From contig NZ_JAGIAV010000001.1 in NCBI RefSeq assembly GCF_017744675.1, positions 990,151-1,054,150 on the forward strand: 64,000 nt of DNA, in the 5' to 3' direction. The notes beneath the pieces are model-generated. The model saw only the letters and a list, made by a program, of their open reading frames with translations. It was not told the DNA's origin and did no database searches. The stretch is from Flavobacterium sp. Its GTDB lineage: Bacteria; Bacteroidota; Bacteroidia; Flavobacteriales; Flavobacteriaceae. The position numbers and the translations under genes were made by a program. Position 1 is the first letter of the stretch, and the number at the start of each line of letters is the position of its first letter. Of this stretch, positions 7,163 through 15,644 are shown in pieces.

Positions 7163-9346
7163 ATGAATGCTATTATAAAGTTTATGAAAAGAAATTATAA
7201 GATACTCATAGCCGTATTGTGCTTATCGCTTACATTATTTGCATTTAAGATGAATGCCGATAGGACAATCGACCCAGATCCGAACAGAGACAAGACACTT
7301 TTAGAATTATTAGCATTTGTTATTGAAAAAGGACATTATAGCCCAGCAGAAATAAATGACGAATTTTCTAAAGGTATTTTTAAAGATTATATTGAAGCTC
7401 TAGATCCTTCAAAAAGATTTTTCCTGCAGTCTGATATCGACGAATTCAAACAATATGAATTGATGTTGGATGATCAGTTTTTGAATAAAGACATTACGTT
7501 TTTTAATCTTACTTATACAAGGCTGATGAAGCGTATGGAAGAAAGTAAAAAACGTTACAAAACGATTTTGAGTCAGCCATTTAACTATAATGTAGATGAG
7601 ACTTTTGATGCAGATTATGAAAAAATTCCGTATGCAAAAAACTTAACAGAGATTAATGAAAGATGGAGAAAACAAATCAAATTGTCTACTCTTTCTTCTT
7701 TGGTTACCAAACAAAAAATAGAAGAAGAAAAGAAGAAAAAAGATCCAGCTTACAAAGAAAAATCTTTTGAAACTTTAGAAAAAGAAACTCGCGAAAGTTC
7801 TTTAAAATCTTTAGATGATAATTTTAGCGTAATTAAAGATTTGAATAGAGACTATTGGTTTTCTGTTTATTTGAATTCTATCATGGCTCGTTTCGACCCG
7901 CATACAAGCTATTTTGCACCAGAAGAAAAAGATCGTTTTGATGTAAATATCAGTGGGAAACTAGAAGGTATTGGAGCTCGTTTGACTAAGAAAAATGATT
8001 TTACTCAGATTGATGAGTTGATTTCTGGAGGTCCAGCTTGGAAAGGAAAACAACTTGAAGCAGGAGATTTGATCTTGAAAGTTGCTCAAGGAAATGAAGA
8101 GCCCGTAGATGTTGTGGGTATGCGTTTGGATGATGTTGTGAAAAAAATTAAAGGTCACAAAGGAACTGAAGTAAAACTGACAGTTAAGAAAGTTGACGGT
8201 TCTATTAAAGTAATTTCGATCATTCGTGATGTTGTTGAAATTGAAGAAACGTATGCGAAGTCTAGTGTTGTAGAGAAAAACGGTTTAAAATATGGAGTAA
8301 TCTATCTTCCTAAATTCTACATCGATTTTGAAAACAAAGACGGACGTGATGCAGGAAAAGATATTGCAAAAGAAGTAGAGAGATTGAAAAAAGAAAACAT
8401 CAACGGTATTGTTTTAGACGTACGTGATGATGGTGGAGGATCTCTTTCTACGGTTGTTGACATTGCCGGTTTATTTATTGAAGAAGGACCAATTGTTCAA
8501 GTAAAATCTGCTGGTAAAAAGAAAGAAGTTTTATACGATAAAGACAAAAAAATCGAGTGGGATGGACCATTGGTTATCATGGTGAACAGTTTTTCTGCTT
8601 CTGCATCTGAGATTTTAGCGGCTGCAATTCAAGATTACAAACGTGGTGTAATTATCGGAAGCAAACAAACTTATGGTAAAGGAACGGTGCAAAACGTATT
8701 AGATTTGAATCAGTTTGTGCGTAATGCAAATTATGGAGATCTTGGAGCATTGAAAATTACTGGACAAAAATTCTACAGAATTAACGGTGGTTCTACTCAA
8801 TTAGAGGGTGTTCATAGTGATGTGGTGATGCCAGATCGTTATGCTTACTTAAAAATGGGTGAGAGAGATATTGACAATGCAATGCCTTGGGACAAAATTG
8901 ATCCAGCAGATTATAGCACTTGGACTTCTAATGAGAATTTTACTAAAGCCATCAATAATAGTAAAAACAGAATTGCTCAAAATCCTCAATTTAAATTAAT
9001 TGATGATAATGCAAAATGGATTGATGTAAAGAACAAAGAAAACGTATACAGCTTGAATATTAAGAGTTTTAAAGAAACTCAGGAACAAGTTGAAAACGAA
9101 GGAAAAAAATACAAACCGATTTCTGATTACAAAAACGATTTAATCTTTAAATCACTTCCGTATGAAGAAGACGAAATGAAAGCTGATGCTTCTTTAAAAG
9201 AGAAAAGAGATGCATGGCACCAAGCTTTATCTAAAGATGTTTATGTAGAAGAAGCATTAAACGTACTAGATGATTTACAGACAAAAGGTTTGGTAAAAAA
9301 TACAGTTAATCCTAAAATGAAAAAGGATAAACTAGTGAAGTCTTAA
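7163..9346 (+). CDS. prc: carboxy-terminal processing protease (Prc/Tsp type, S41)
   Basis: A protein of about 727 residues with an N-terminal signal/anchor (MKRNYKILIAVLCLSLTLFAF). The order is: helical N-terminal region (about 40-240), PDZ domain (about 245-345), S41 catalytic domain (about 360-560), and the long C-terminal DUF3340-type region typical of Prc rather than small CtpA. The catalytic Ser is in SFSASASEI (about residue 480) and the general-base Lys in TYGKGTVQ (about 506). It degrades or trims periplasmic proteins from their C termini. A TTG at 7160 opens the frame and ATG occurs at 7163 and 7184; the latter also begins a good signal sequence. A strong terminator follows. Confidence 0.92.
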   Translation: MNAIIKFMKRNYKILIAVLCLSLTLFAFKMNADRTIDPDPNRDKTLLELLAFVIEKGHYSPAEINDEFSKGIFKDYIEALDPSKRFFLQSDIDEFKQYELMLDDQFLNKDITFFNLTYTRLMKRMEESKKRYKTILSQPFNYNVDETFDADYEKIPYAKNLTEINERWRKQIKLSTLSSLVTKQKIEEEKKKKDPAYKEKSFETLEKETRESSLKSLDDNFSVIKDLNRDYWFSVYLNSIMARFDPHTSYFAPEEKDRFDVNISGKLEGIGARLTKKNDFTQIDELISGGPAWKGKQLEAGDLILKVAQGNEEPVDVVGMRLDDVVKKIKGHKGTEVKLTVKKVDGSIKVISIIRDVVEIEETYAKSSVVEKNGLKYGVIYLPKFYIDFENKDGRDAGKDIAKEVERLKKENINGIVLDVRDDGGGSLSTVVDIAGLFIEEGPIVQVKSAGKKKEVLYDKDKKIEWDGPLVIMVNSFSASASEILAAAIQDYKRGVIIGSKQTYGKGTVQNVLDLNQFVRNANYGDLGALKITGQKFYRINGGSTQLEGVHSDVVMPDRYAYLKMGERDIDNAMPWDKIDPADYSTWTSNENFTKAINNSKNRIAQNPQFKLIDDNAKWIDVKNKENVYSLNIKSFKETQEQVENEGKKYKPISDYKNDLIFKSLPYEEDEMKADASLKEKRDAWHQALSKDVYVEEALNVLDDLQTKGLVKNTVNPKMKKDKLVKS

Positions 9347-9370
9347 GTTCGAAAAGAATTTAATTTGTTT

Positions 9371-9412
9371 AAAAACGCTCTATAAATTTTGAATTTATGG
9401 AGCGTTTTTTTG
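9371..9412 (+). terminator. terminator after the Prc-type protease
   Basis: A long near-perfect stem (about 9371-9389 with 9392-9409) is followed by a T run. The ATG at 9397 inside this hairpin is therefore not a gene start. Confidence 0.85.
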
Positions 9413-9438
9413 TAAGTTTAACTCATAAAAATAGAATT

Positions 9439-10233
9439 ATGAAAGTTTGTTTAAGTTTGATTTTAATGAGTTGTGTACTGTTTTCTTGTAAAAAAGAGAA
9501 CTTAGAAAAGGGAAATTTAGGAGAAGAAAAGGCAGGTAGTGAAGCGGTTTCTTTTAAAGGAAATTCTACAAGTACCGACTCTTTGTATACAGTTGCTTAT
9601 TTGCCAACTTCAACGACAAAACAGATTGTAAAACACCAGTATTATACTTTATCGTACAACGAAAAGTTTGAACAGGCAGAATGGGTGGCTTACGAATTGA
9701 AAAGAGAATATCTAAAGAATCATGATTATAAAAGACCTTATTTTATTGAAGATCCAAAAGTAACTACGTGTTCTGCAGATTGGAGAAATTATAAAAAATC
9801 AGGTTATGATAAAGGACATCTTTGCCCTGCCGGAGATATGGAATTTAGCAAAGATGCTTACAATGACACTTTTTATACGTCGAATATTTCTCCTCAGAAA
9901 AAAGAATTTAATGCCGGAATTTGGAACAGAATAGAGCAAAAAACGCGCTATTGGGCAGGAAAATACAATAATATTTATGTCGTAACTGGCGGAATTGCGA
10001 AAGATTCGGACAAAAAAATAGGAATGGAAAAAGTCGCTGTTCCTAAATATTTTTATAAAATCGTTTTGGCTAATAAAGGTAATGAGCATAAAGCCATTGC
10101 TTTCTTGGTTCCGAATGAAAAAAGCGATCAATCGATTTATGATTTTGTGGTTCCAATTGAAACTTTAGAAAAAATGACTGGAATTGATTTCTTCCCGAAT
10201 CTGAAAAATTTGAAAAGCGATAAAAATTTTTAA
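9439..10233 (+). CDS. DNA/RNA non-specific endonuclease, lipoprotein
   Basis: A 264-residue lipoprotein (MKVCLSLILMSCVLFSC) with an NUC1 beta-beta-alpha metal nuclease domain. The catalytic motif reads YDKGHLCPAGDM, a DKGH version of the usual DRGH. The metal-binding Asn follows in NISPQKKEFNAGIWNRIE. The family degrades double- and single-stranded DNA and RNA. A lipid anchor places it in the periplasm or on the surface, where it could scavenge nucleic acid or digest incoming DNA. The frame extends upstream to 9397, but that ATG lies inside the preceding terminator, so 9439 is the start. Confidence 0.9.
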   Translation: MKVCLSLILMSCVLFSCKKENLEKGNLGEEKAGSEAVSFKGNSTSTDSLYTVAYLPTSTTKQIVKHQYYTLSYNEKFEQAEWVAYELKREYLKNHDYKRPYFIEDPKVTTCSADWRNYKKSGYDKGHLCPAGDMEFSKDAYNDTFYTSNISPQKKEFNAGIWNRIEQKTRYWAGKYNNIYVVTGGIAKDSDKKIGMEKVAVPKYFYKIVLANKGNEHKAIAFLVPNEKSDQSIYDFVVPIETLEKMTGIDFFPNLKNLKSDKNF

Positions 10234-10352
10234 TTTAAATACTGTATTGATTATCTACGCTTTAAGTGTATTGAAAGAAATGTGTTGCCATGAAAAATAA
10301 AAGGTAATTTTTATATGCCTGTTTAAAAGACTAATTTTAGACCAAAAATATC

Positions 10353-11390
10353 ATGCATTACATTTTTCTTAGAGTAAAGCAACAAATGATTTTTGTTGTT
10401 CTGATGATTACTTTTATCATAAATCGGGGTTACTCTCAAACAACATTAACAAAGCAAAATATAGAAAATGTTCTTAATAACGCCTTTAATAAATTTAAAG
10501 ATTTAAAAGAAGGAAAAAATGCCGACTACATTAAAGAACTAGCCAATGTTGATCCTAATATTTTTGGAATTGCACTCATAACTACAGACGGAACGGTATA
10601 TACTAAAGGTGATATAACTTCGATGGTTTCCATACAGAGTATATCGAAAGTGTTTACGATGGCCAAAGTTATTGAAGAACAAGGTCCTCTAGTTTTGCAA
10701 GATAAAATAGGTGTAGATGCGACAGGATTGCCTTTTAACTCTATTGTTGCAGTAGAAATGCACAAAGGAGATAAAATTAATCCTCTTGTAAATCCAGGCG
10801 CAATCGCAGCAACAAGCCTTGTACAGGGGAATGATTCTGTAGCAAAATGGAAAGAAATTATGAAAATCCAAAGCGACTTTGCAGGAAGAAAACTTTCTAT
10901 AAATCGTCCTGTTTATATTAGTGAGGCAGGAGATAATTTGCGTAATCAAGCTATTGCACATTTATTATTAGCTTATGGCAAAATGTATTTTGATCCTGTT
11001 CAGGCTACAGATATTTATACAAAGCAATGTGCATTGAATGTTAATGCAAAAGATTTAGCAACAATGGCTGCCACACTTGCAAATGGTGGAGTTAATCCGG
11101 TTACTAAGGAAAAAGTTGTAAGTCAAGCTACAGTTATGTATACCTTGCCAGTAATGGCAACTGCAGGACTCTATGACAATTCAGGTATTTGGTTATTTAA
11201 TTCAGGCCTTCCTGCAAAAAGTGGTGTTGGTGGAGGAATGTTGGCAGTATGTCCAGGTAAATTTGGAATCGCTGTTATTTCGCCTCCTTTAGATAAATTT
11301 GGAAACAGTTTGAAGGCGCAAAAAGCGATTCAATATATTGTTGAACAGCTTAAGGTAAATCCATATTGGATTGAGCCAAATAAAAATTAA
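10353..11390 (+). CDS. glsA: exported glutaminase A
   Basis: A 345-residue serine-dependent glutaminase with the beta-lactamase-like fold. The nucleophile lies in SIQSISKVF (S-x-x-K). Further family segments are NPLVNPGAIA, AGDNLRNQAIAH and KSGVGGGM. It converts glutamine to glutamate and ammonia. Unlike the usual cytosolic enzyme, it begins with a hydrophobic export signal ending at about NRGYSQ, so it probably acts in the periplasm. The ATG at 10386 also gives a good signal peptide and may be the true start. It stands alone between two terminators. Confidence 0.9.
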   Translation: MHYIFLRVKQQMIFVVLMITFIINRGYSQTTLTKQNIENVLNNAFNKFKDLKEGKNADYIKELANVDPNIFGIALITTDGTVYTKGDITSMVSIQSISKVFTMAKVIEEQGPLVLQDKIGVDATGLPFNSIVAVEMHKGDKINPLVNPGAIAATSLVQGNDSVAKWKEIMKIQSDFAGRKLSINRPVYISEAGDNLRNQAIAHLLLAYGKMYFDPVQATDIYTKQCALNVNAKDLATMAATLANGGVNPVTKEKVVSQATVMYTLPVMATAGLYDNSGIWLFNSGLPAKSGVGGGMLAVCPGKFGIAVISPPLDKFGNSLKAQKAIQYIVEQLKVNPYWIEPNKN

Positions 11391-11401
11391 TATATTGTGG
11401 T

Positions 11402-11446
11402 AAATCAAAAAGTCCTAAAAATAATTTTTAGGACTTTTTGATTTTA
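11402..11446. terminator. bidirectional terminator between glsA and rpe
   Basis: A nearly perfect stem of about 20 bp has A/T tracts on both sides, between the convergent glsA and rpe genes. Confidence 0.85.
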
Positions 11447-11463
11447 TGTGTTTAGATGAAAAA

Positions 11464-12126
11464 TTAAAAACTAGTAAGAGTTTTTAACTCGGCAATTGTT
11501 TCTGTTGGTTTTTCAGCTTTAAAAACAAAGCTTCCAGCAACTAAAACATCAGCACCAGCTTGTACTAATTGTTTTGCATTTTTGCTTGTCACGCCACCGT
11601 CAATTTCGATTAATGTTGAAGCATTTTTGCGTGTAATTAACGCTTTTAGCTTCTTTATTTTGTCATAAGTGTTCTCGATGAATGATTGTCCCCCAAATCC
11701 AGGATTTACGCTCATAATGCAAACTACGTCGATATCATTAATAACATCTTCTAACAAATCTACATTGGTATGTGGATTCATTGCAACTCCAGCTTTCATT
11801 CCTTCAGCTTTAATTGCTTGAAGTGTTCTGTGTAAGTGCGTGCAAGCTTCATAATGTACCGTTAGTCCATTCGCTCCTAAATCGGCAAAAGTTTTAATGT
11901 AACGATCTGGATCGATAATCATTAAATGTACATCGATATATTTTTTGGCATGTTTTGAAATAGCTTCTAAAACGGGCATTCCGAAAGATATGTTGGGTAC
12001 AAAAACTCCATCCATAATATCGATATGAAACCAATCGGCTTGGCTGTTGTTAATCATTTCGACATCGCGCTGTAAATTACCAAAATCTGCAGCTAAGACA
12101 GAAGGAGCTATAAATGTATTTTTCAT
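11464..12126 (-). CDS. rpe: ribulose-phosphate 3-epimerase
   Basis: A 220-residue TIM-barrel enzyme that interconverts ribulose-5-phosphate and xylulose-5-phosphate in the pentose phosphate pathway. The family motifs are all present: APSVLAADF at the N terminus, HIDIMDGVFVPNISFG, HLMIIDPDRYI, MSVNPGFGGQSF, and EIDGGV with the phosphate-binding DVLVAGSFVF. It has normal length and no fusion. A TATCTTTG box lies about 27 bases upstream. Confidence 0.96.
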   Translation of the reverse strand: MKNTFIAPSVLAADFGNLQRDVEMINNSQADWFHIDIMDGVFVPNISFGMPVLEAISKHAKKYIDVHLMIIDPDRYIKTFADLGANGLTVHYEACTHLHRTLQAIKAEGMKAGVAMNPHTNVDLLEDVINDIDVVCIMSVNPGFGGQSFIENTYDKIKKLKALITRKNASTLIEIDGGVTSKNAKQLVQAGADVLVAGSFVFKAEKPTETIAELKTLTSF

Positions 12127-12153
12127 TGTATTTGTTTGTGTGTTGTTTTATTG

Positions 12154-12161
12154 CAAAGATA
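12154..12161 (-). promoter_or_regulatory. candidate -7 box for rpe
   Basis: TATCTTTG on the minus strand matches the consensus exactly, with a predicted leader of about 20 bases. No TTG is seen at the right distance. Confidence 0.3.
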
Positions 12162-12189
12162 ATTTTTTTATGATGAATGGGATAATTTA

Positions 12190-12340
12190 ACCGCAAAGTA
12201 CGCTAAGATTTACGCAAAGTACGCAAAGTTTTTTATTTAAGATTATTCAAGAATAGGAAGTTCACAAAGCTTTGTGTCCCCTGTTTTCTTTTAAGATAAA
12301 AACTTTGCGAACTTTGCGTTATCCTTTGTGTCTTTGCGGT
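12190..12340. repeat. long imperfect intergenic palindrome
   Basis: This element fills most of the 388-base gap between rpe and rpoD. Its outer arms are ACCGCAAAG and CTTTGCGGT. Inner arms 12213-12233 and 12298-12318 match at 20 of 21 positions. The centre has a perfect palindrome, CACAAAGCTTTGTG, at 12263-12276. It has no coding capacity, and the repeated GCAAAG motif recurs near 60361-60505. It looks like a REP-like element. Confidence 0.75.
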
Positions 12341-12366
12341 AAAAAAACTTTTCAGTAAAAAATAAA

Positions 12367-12391
12367 AAACTCCGGTAATCAGCCGGAGTTT
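12367..12391 (-). terminator. rpoD terminator
   Basis: On the minus strand a perfect 9-bp stem (AAACTCCGG/CCGGAGTTT) is followed by a T-rich tract, about 125 bases past the rpoD stop. The stretch between it and rpoD holds nothing I recognise. Confidence 0.8.
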
Positions 12392-12514
12392 CAATCATCA
12401 ATCAAAAAACGAACAGTCAATCAAACTGTTGTTTGCGGGAAAATTCCAATTTAAAATAACCAAATTCCAAGCCAATTGTAATTTGGGATTTTAAATATTG
12501 AAATTTAATATTGT

Positions 12515-13378
12515 TTATCCTAAGTATGTTTTAAGGATTTTACTTCTAGAAGTGTGTTTCAATCGACGGATTGCTTTTTCTTTAATCTGACGAACACGCT
12601 CACGAGTTAGGTCGAAAGTTTCACCAATTTCTTCAAGAGTCATTGGGTGTTGGTCGCCAAGTCCAAAATATAAACGAACAACATCTGCCTCTCTTGGAGT
12701 TAATGTTTCTAAAGAACGTTCGATTTCAGTACGAAGAGATTCGTGAATTAATTCTCTATCTGGATTTGGAGATTCGCCAGAACGCAATACGTCATAAAGG
12801 TTAGAATCTTCTCCTTCAACAAGAGGCGCATCCATAGATAGGTGACGTCCAGAGTTTTTCATAGACTCTTTTACGTCGTTAACAGTCATGTCAAGTTCTT
12901 TTGCAATTTCCTCAGCAGAAGGCGGACGCTCGTTAGATTGCTCTAATAACGCATACATTTTGTTGATTTTATTGATAGAACCAATTTTATTTAATGGTAA
13001 ACGCACAATACGTGATTGTTCAGCTAATGCTTGAAGAATCGATTGGCGAATCCACCATACAGCGTAAGAAATGAATTTGAAACCACGAGTTTCATCAAAA
13101 CGTTGAGCCGCTTTAATTAAACCTAAGTTTCCTTCATTAATTAAATCCGGAAGAGTTAATCCTTGATTTTGATATTGTTTAGCCACAGATACTACGAAAC
13201 GTAGGTTGGCTTTTGTTAGTTTTTCTAAAGCTCTTTGATCACCAGCCTTTATTCTTTGTGCTAATTCTACCTCTTCATCAGCGGTAATTAGGTCAACTTT
13301 TCCAATTTCTTGTAGATATTTATCTAACGATGCAGTTTCACGATTAGTTACCTGCTTGGTGATTTTAAGTTGTCTCAT
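12515..13378 (-). CDS. rpoD: primary RNA polymerase sigma factor RpoD/SigA
   Basis: A 287-residue sigma-70 factor that starts at region 1.2 ([20 protein letters not shown]) with no region 1.1, as in Bacteroidota. Region 2 is intact ([29 protein letters not shown], then the -10 recognition helix [14 protein letters not shown]). Region 3 follows, then region 4 with the helix-turn-helix [23 protein letters not shown]. It directs core polymerase to housekeeping promoters of the TTG/TANNTTTG type, several of which are marked in this window. It appears to be monocistronic. Confidence 0.96.
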   Translation of the reverse strand: MRQLKITKQVTNRETASLDKYLQEIGKVDLITADEEVELAQRIKAGDQRALEKLTKANLRFVVSVAKQYQNQGLTLPDLINEGNLGLIKAAQRFDETRGFKFISYAVWWIRQSILQALAEQSRIVRLPLNKIGSINKINKMYALLEQSNERPPSAEEIAKELDMTVNDVKESMKNSGRHLSMDAPLVEGEDSNLYDVLRSGESPNPDRELIHESLRTEIERSLETLTPREADVVRLYFGLGDQHPMTLEEIGETFDLTRERVRQIKEKAIRRLKHTSRSKILKTYLG

Positions 13379-13461
13379 GTTGTTGTCTCCCTATTTTTAA
13401 AGTGTACAAATGGTTATACGTAAGGAGTATCAATAAAGTTACAATAATTATTTATTTTTTT

Positions 13462-15045
13462 CTAAAATTTATAGGTGACCCCAGATTGAAGCGATAAACT
13501 ATAAGGTTTTGGCGCACTATAATCTTTGAAAGTGCTTAAATAATATTTAAAAATAGGATTGAAATCCAATTGAAATTTATCATTTAATTTATAATAAAGA
13601 CCCATTCCTAAATTAAATGATAAATTCATTTTGTTTAAATTCTTAGTCGAGCCTATTCTTTCGTTTTTTAAATTATTAGAAGACAGATAAAGCTCATTTG
13701 CATCTGACATCATAGCGCTAAATCCGCTAAAAGCTTCAATGCCGTATGGAGTTTCATCTTTTTTAATCGCATAAATGAATTCAAAGGGAATTTCATAATA
13801 AGATATTTTTTGCACCAGCCGAATATCTTCATCATTCGCAATAACATTATAAATATCATTATTGGTCAGAACCATATTTTCATAATTGATTTGCGATTGA
13901 TTGTTTAAATGATTGGATATTTTTAAATTTATTTTAGAAATACCAGCCTTGAATCCAAATTTCCCGTACATAGTTTTAAAGTAAACTCCGTAATGAGAAG
14001 TTATCGAATGGCTTTTTGAAACATCATCAAAAGATTCATTTATTGTTGATTTTCCTGATAACGAACCATAAATAGCAGGTCCGTAATAGACAGAAACTGA
14101 AAATTCGGGTTCTTTTTCACTCGTTTGCTCAGGATATTCTCTTTCAATATATTCTCTTTTTGGAGTTGTTTTTTTCTTCTGTTGAGGAATAATACTATAT
14201 TGTTTAATTGTCTTTGGATTGTCTGAATCTTCTAAACTCTCTTTGGTGGTTTTTGTATTACTTTTTTCTGAATCTTCAGTTTTTATAGGCTGATTATCTT
14301 GAGAGACAACTGAATCACTCTGTCTTTCTTGAATTGTCGATTTCTTCTTTTTGCTTTTTGCAACACTATTTTTCGAAGTGCTATTTTTTGAAATATTATT
14401 TTTTGGATTCTTTAAAGTGGTTTTAGCACTTGGTTTTCTTGAAATTACAGATGCTTTTTTAGCAGTACTATTTGATTTCTTTGGAGCGCTTTCTGGTTTT
14501 TCTGAAACAGAATTAGGCTTTTTAGAAGTTGTAACAGTTTTGTTTTTTCTAATGATTACTTTGTATTTTTTTACCACTTCATATTCTTCATATTCGTCTG
14601 TTGTAGCTACCAATTTTGAAGATTGTTTGATTAATTTTTCTGTCCTGCTTTTTTTAATTGTTGTTTTGGTCTCACTTGGAGTTTCAACTGTTTTTTTTGC
14701 TGTTGATTTCGTTGTATAAATTGTTTTGTTCACAGAATCTTGTGAGGTATTGTTTTTGATCACCAATGGTTTCTTTTGGTCATTTGTTGTTTCAGATCTA
14801 TCGATAACAGTTTTATCTTCTTCAAAATTTAATGGTTTATTTTGATTTTGGTTTAATTCTAAAATGAAAATTGAACTGGCAATTCCCATTAGCAATACAC
14901 TTGGAATAAGCCAGAATAAAAGACGTCTTTTCCTTTTTTTGTTTAAATCGCTTTCAATAGAAGCCCATAAATTGTTGCTTGGACTTTTGTCCAAAAGCTC
15001 TAATTTATCTTTAAATATTTTACCTATTTCTTTTTTATTTTCCAT
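13462..15045 (-). CDS. inner-membrane-anchored protein with C-terminal outer-membrane beta-barrel, paired with an ECF sigma factor
   Basis: A 527-residue protein of unusual design. Residues 1-41 are polar and end in KKRKRR. Residues 42-62 form one hydrophobic helix, and by the positive-inside rule the N terminus is cytoplasmic. Residues about 65-312 are a low-complexity Lys/Ser/Thr/Pro-rich linker. Residues about 314-527 have alternating beta-strand character and end in a terminal Phe (SGVTYKF), like an outer-membrane barrel of about eight strands. Its start overlaps the end of the ECF sigma gene by 11 bases, indicating translational coupling. I infer a sigma-regulating partner, possibly an anti-sigma factor, tied to the outer membrane. 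If the helix is a cleaved signal, it would be an ordinary barrel protein. No FecR or zinc anti-sigma motif is present. Confidence 0.7.
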   Translation of the reverse strand: MENKKEIGKIFKDKLELLDKSPSNNLWASIESDLNKKRKRRLLFWLIPSVLLMGIASSIFILELNQNQNKPLNFEEDKTVIDRSETTNDQKKPLVIKNNTSQDSVNKTIYTTKSTAKKTVETPSETKTTIKKSRTEKLIKQSSKLVATTDEYEEYEVVKKYKVIIRKNKTVTTSKKPNSVSEKPESAPKKSNSTAKKASVISRKPSAKTTLKNPKNNISKNSTSKNSVAKSKKKKSTIQERQSDSVVSQDNQPIKTEDSEKSNTKTTKESLEDSDNPKTIKQYSIIPQQKKKTTPKREYIEREYPEQTSEKEPEFSVSVYYGPAIYGSLSGKSTINESFDDVSKSHSITSHYGVYFKTMYGKFGFKAGISKINLKISNHLNNQSQINYENMVLTNNDIYNVIANDEDIRLVQKISYYEIPFEFIYAIKKDETPYGIEAFSGFSAMMSDANELYLSSNNLKNERIGSTKNLNKMNLSFNLGMGLYYKLNDKFQLDFNPIFKYYLSTFKDYSAPKPYSLSLQSGVTYKF

Positions 15046-15586
15046 GGCTTGCTTGATAGTTATGGAACGACTTTGTTGAAGTGATCTTTTCTTTTAGAAT
15101 TAATTTTGCTCTATGCAAATTAGATTTTGATGTGCCTTCACTTATAGAAAGCATTCCGGCAATTTCTTTGTGGCTGTATTCGTCAAGTTCGTAGAGATTA
15201 AAAATTAATCGATATTGATGGGGCAATTCTTGTATTAATGATAATAAATAATCAATAGGATAGTCCATTTCAGAATCATTAATTGTTATCTCAGGGATGT
15301 TATCATCTTTAATTGATGTGAGAAAAAAGGAATTTTTATATCTGCTGATTGCTTTATTTATCAAAATCCGTTTCATCCATCCTTCAAAACTTCCTGTTGC
15401 TTTAAAGTTTTTTATGTTGGTGAATATTTCAATAAAAGCATCATGGAGAGTGTCTTCGGCTTCAGAATTATTTTGACAATATTTTAGACTTATCACAAAA
15501 AGACTTTTATAATAGAGATTGTAAAGTTCTTCTTGTGATTTCCTGTTCTGCCTGATGCAGCCTTTTATGATTTGGTCTAAATTCAA
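15035..15586 (-). CDS. ECF-type RNA polymerase sigma factor
   Basis: A sigma-70-family factor with only regions 2 and 4. Region 2 covers LYNLYYKSLFVISLKYCQNNSEAED through GSFEGWMKRILINKAI. Region 4 carries the helix-turn-helix YSHKEIAGMLSISEGTSKSNLHRAK. No ATG is available. The frame opens at a TTG at 15640, but the TTG at 15586 gives MNLDQIIKGCIRQN, the usual start of this flavobacterial family, so I use it. It follows the DUF1566-like lipoprotein by a few bases (if 15640 is used) and overlaps the barrel protein downstream. The three are probably one operon. Confidence 0.85.
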   Translation of the reverse strand: MNLDQIIKGCIRQNRKSQEELYNLYYKSLFVISLKYCQNNSEAEDTLHDAFIEIFTNIKNFKATGSFEGWMKRILINKAISRYKNSFFLTSIKDDNIPEITINDSEMDYPIDYLLSLIQELPHQYRLIFNLYELDEYSHKEIAGMLSISEGTSKSNLHRAKLILKEKITSTKSFHNYQASHGK

Positions 15587-15644
15587 AAATGAAGCGTTTT
15601 TGTATTGTTTAAATATAAGAATCAAAAGCCCTTTTTTCAATAAA

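Noticed and set aside
9397..9438. In-frame upstream start for the nuclease lipoprotein
   Set aside because: That ATG lies inside the terminator hairpin of the preceding gene, and starting there would bury the lipoprotein signal.
14351..14719. 122-codon plus-strand ORF antisense to the ECF-linked barrel protein
   Set aside because: It is the complement of the Lys/Ser/Thr-rich linker, which yields a Phe/Leu/Val-rich frame by composition. No start context or domain.
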